Shown here: piece after piece, positions 5,426 through 6,686 of the stretch | Position numbering within the stretch: the stretch's first letter is position 1 | How the letters are laid out: each line of letters starts with the position of its first letter | From: Gammaproteobacteria bacterium UBA7449 | GTDB lineage: Bacteria; Pseudomonadota; Gammaproteobacteria; Pseudomonadales; Pseudohongiellaceae | Length of the DNA stretch: 6,686 nucleotides | NCBI GenBank assembly: GCA_002477465.1 | Contig: DLPV01000031.1 | Span: forward strand, 1 to 6,686 | Direction: 5' to 3' | Notes under the pieces: model-generated | Databases searched by the model: none | What the model was told of the DNA's origin: nothing | The model's input: the letters and a program-made list of their open reading frames with translations, nothing else | Position numbers and translations under genes: made by a program

Positions 5426-5713
5426 ATGGACAAGAAAGACAAGAACAACCAAAAAGATAAAAGCTGGCTCGCGAAGCTGGAAGAGGGCCTGCATGACTAT
5501 TACGTCACGCCCTATCGCCGTTCCTTCGCTCGGGCACAGCGTGATGAGGATGATCTATTCATGTTGTTGGTGTTTGCCGAAAGCCTGGGCATTCCAAACC
5601 CTGCCGCGTTTTACACTATGGAGCTTCTGCCTATTGTCTACGACCGCTTTCATGAGTGGCATACCCGTATGGGGATGGAGCGCTCGCCATTGGATCATAT
5701 AAGTTGCTGCTAG
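5426..5713 (+). CDS. Small protein with C-terminal Cys-Cys ('cory-CC-star'-like), ArsA-ATPase partner
   Basis: A 95-residue soluble protein of unknown function. It begins with a very basic, disordered-looking stretch (MDKKDKNNQKDKSWLAKLEE), then HDYYVTPYRRSFARAQRDED (23-42), a hydrophobic helix (44-54, LFMLLVFAESL), GIPNPAAFYTMELLPIVYDR (55-74) and FHEWHTRMGMERSPLDHISC plus a final Cys (76-95). The only two cysteines are the last two residues before TAG. From memory, NCBI names a family of such proteins 'cory-CC-star' and notes ArsA-type ATPase neighbours; the match of size, CC-stop ending and neighbour supports this, but I could not check it. The ATG has only a weak ribosome site. The downstream ATPase overlaps its last 10 bases. 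The terminal pair could bind a metal or metalloid, form a disulfide, or be modified; none of these is shown. Confidence 0.85.
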   Translation: MDKKDKNNQKDKSWLAKLEEGLHDYYVTPYRRSFARAQRDEDDLFMLLVFAESLGIPNPAAFYTMELLPIVYDRFHEWHTRMGMERSPLDHISCC

Positions 5714-6686
5714 AACTCGCGCGTTCACACAAGATTCTTTTTTTCGGTGGTAAAGGTGGCGTCGGCAAGACCACCGTCTCCGCCGCGACTGCGCTCGCAG
5801 TCGCCAATGCCGGCGGCAAGGTGCTGCTGGTCTCAACGGATCCGGCTCACAATCTGGGACATCTCTTCGATCGCGCGATTGGTGCCAGTCCCGTGCGCAT
5901 CACCGCTGGGCTCGATGCCATGGAGTTAGATCCCGATGACATCGTGGCGACGCACATAAAGGAAGTGAGCCATGCCTTGCATCAGATGATGCCGGTTACC
6001 CAGCATGGTGAGATCGATAAGCACATGGAGCTTTCACGGGATGCGCCGGGCATGCATGAGGCTGCATTGCTGGAGAAAATTGCGGACATCACTGAAGAAG
6101 GGGTTAAGGACTACGATCTCATAGTGTTCGACACGGCCCCTTCTGGTCATACCGCACGGTTGATGGTGTTGCCGGAAATGATGTCAGCCTGGACCGAGGG
6201 TCTGATCAAGCGCCGTGAGAAAGCTGATCGCTTTGCCGAAGTCGTTAGGGATCTGGGGCGGGATTCCAGCATGGAAGACAAGACTATTGGTGGTGCTGAC
6301 ATGGCGGAACAGGAAAAGGAAAGTCGCATCCGCCAGATTCTATTGCGCCGACGCCACAAATTCTCTCACCTGCGGGACACGCTGGCCGATGCCGATCTCA
6401 CCAGCTTCGTTATCGTACTGGCCGCCGAGCGCCTGCCGGTACTGGAAACAATCGAGTTGCACCAGCAACTGGGCAGGTCCGGCGTAAATATAGGCGGACT
6501 AGTGGTTAACAAGCGCTCGCCAGAAGGGCAGGGCGAGTTCCTGGAGGCCCGCCGAGCCCAAGAGGATAGGCACCTGGCTACGCTGGATGCAGAATTGGCC
6601 GATGTGCCACAGCAGGAGCTTACCCTGGTGGGTCAGGATGTAGTGGGGCTAGCTGCACTGGAAACGTTTTCCAAGTTTCTTGCAGT
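5704..6686 (+). CDS. ArsA/Get3-family ATPase, partial at the right edge
   Basis: A deviant-Walker ATPase of the ArsA/Get3 (SIMIBI) class, which work as nucleotide-switched dimers or pseudodimers. The visible 327 codons are nearly the usual single-domain length, so only the C-terminal end is missing. Motifs are the P-loop GGKGGVGKTT (15-24, with the signature Lys17), STDPAHNL (44-51), switch region DTAPSGHTARL (143-153) and the adenine-side VVNKR (267-271). There is no cysteine in the visible part, so neither the arsenite-binding thiols of ArsA nor the CxxC zinc pair of eukaryotic Get3 is present. Residues 84-118 hold six His and four Met. The start TTG 5704 (GGA nine bases upstream) overlaps the upstream gene by 10 bases; GTG 5656 is the alternative. 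No arsB, arsC or arsD neighbours are seen. Function unknown: ArsA family sure, arsenic role doubtful. Confidence 0.93.
   Translation, partial: MLLELARSHKILFFGGKGGVGKTTVSAATALAVANAGGKVLLVSTDPAHNLGHLFDRAIGASPVRITAGLDAMELDPDDIVATHIKEVSHALHQMMPVTQHGEIDKHMELSRDAPGMHEAALLEKIADITEEGVKDYDLIVFDTAPSGHTARLMVLPEMMSAWTEGLIKRREKADRFAEVVRDLGRDSSMEDKTIGGADMAEQEKESRIRQILLRRRHKFSHLRDTLADADLTSFVIVLAAERLPVLETIELHQQLGRSGVNIGGLVVNKRSPEGQGEFLEARRAQEDRHLATLDAELADVPQQELTLVGQDVVGLAALETFSKFLA

Noticed and set aside
5704..6686. Arsenite-efflux ATPase (arsA of an ars operon)
   Set aside because: No arsB, arsC, arsD or arsR nearby and no cysteine in the visible protein, so only the family name is justified.

Overview
The window looks like chromosomal DNA of a gammaproteobacterium, probably a marine or aquatic lineage. 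The evidence is a one-piece tmRNA gene whose tag reads ANDDRYALAA, an SmpB of 160 residues closely resembling the E. coli protein, and the ratA-rnfH pair near smpB, an arrangement typical of Gammaproteobacteria. No genus can be assigned from the sequence alone. I see no transposase, integrase, CRISPR array, rRNA or tRNA other than the tRNA-like part of tmRNA.

Layout. Positions 3-364 (minus) hold ssrA, complete with its encoded CCA end, with an extended -10 promoter just upstream. The 280 bases between ssrA and the next gene contain that promoter and nothing else convincing. Positions 645-1352 (minus) encode a crotonase-fold protein. Positions 1353-1543 have no supported gene. From 1544 to 2381 (plus) come a small two-helix membrane protein and a 195-residue protein of unknown function with a coiled coil, a hydrophobic stretch and a Cys-rich motif. 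This part is more A/T-rich than the rest. A 95-base gap with a weak hairpin and a perfect 12-base palindrome separates it from smpB (2477-2959, minus). smpB and the next gene are divergent across 2960-3111.

From 3112 everything reads to the right: a neurotransmitter:sodium symporter-family transporter, ratA 10 bases behind it, rnfH, then, after a separate likely promoter, a 95-residue protein ending in Cys-Cys-stop that overlaps an ArsA/Get3-type ATPase running off the right edge.

How the genes work together. ssrA and smpB form the trans-translation ribosome-rescue system. RatA (a START-fold protein reported to affect ribosomal subunit association in E. coli) sits nearby, so the neighbourhood is translation-related. 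The interval between smpB and ssrA has gained three genes unrelated to rescue, two of them on the opposite strand. The most interesting part is the right end: the small CC-tailed protein and the ATPase overlap by 10 bases and are probably translationally coupled. The visible ATPase contains no cysteine at all, while its partner ends in a vicinal cysteine pair. That suggests an uncharacterised ATPase/partner system, possibly for metal or membrane-protein handling, rather than a known arsenite pump.
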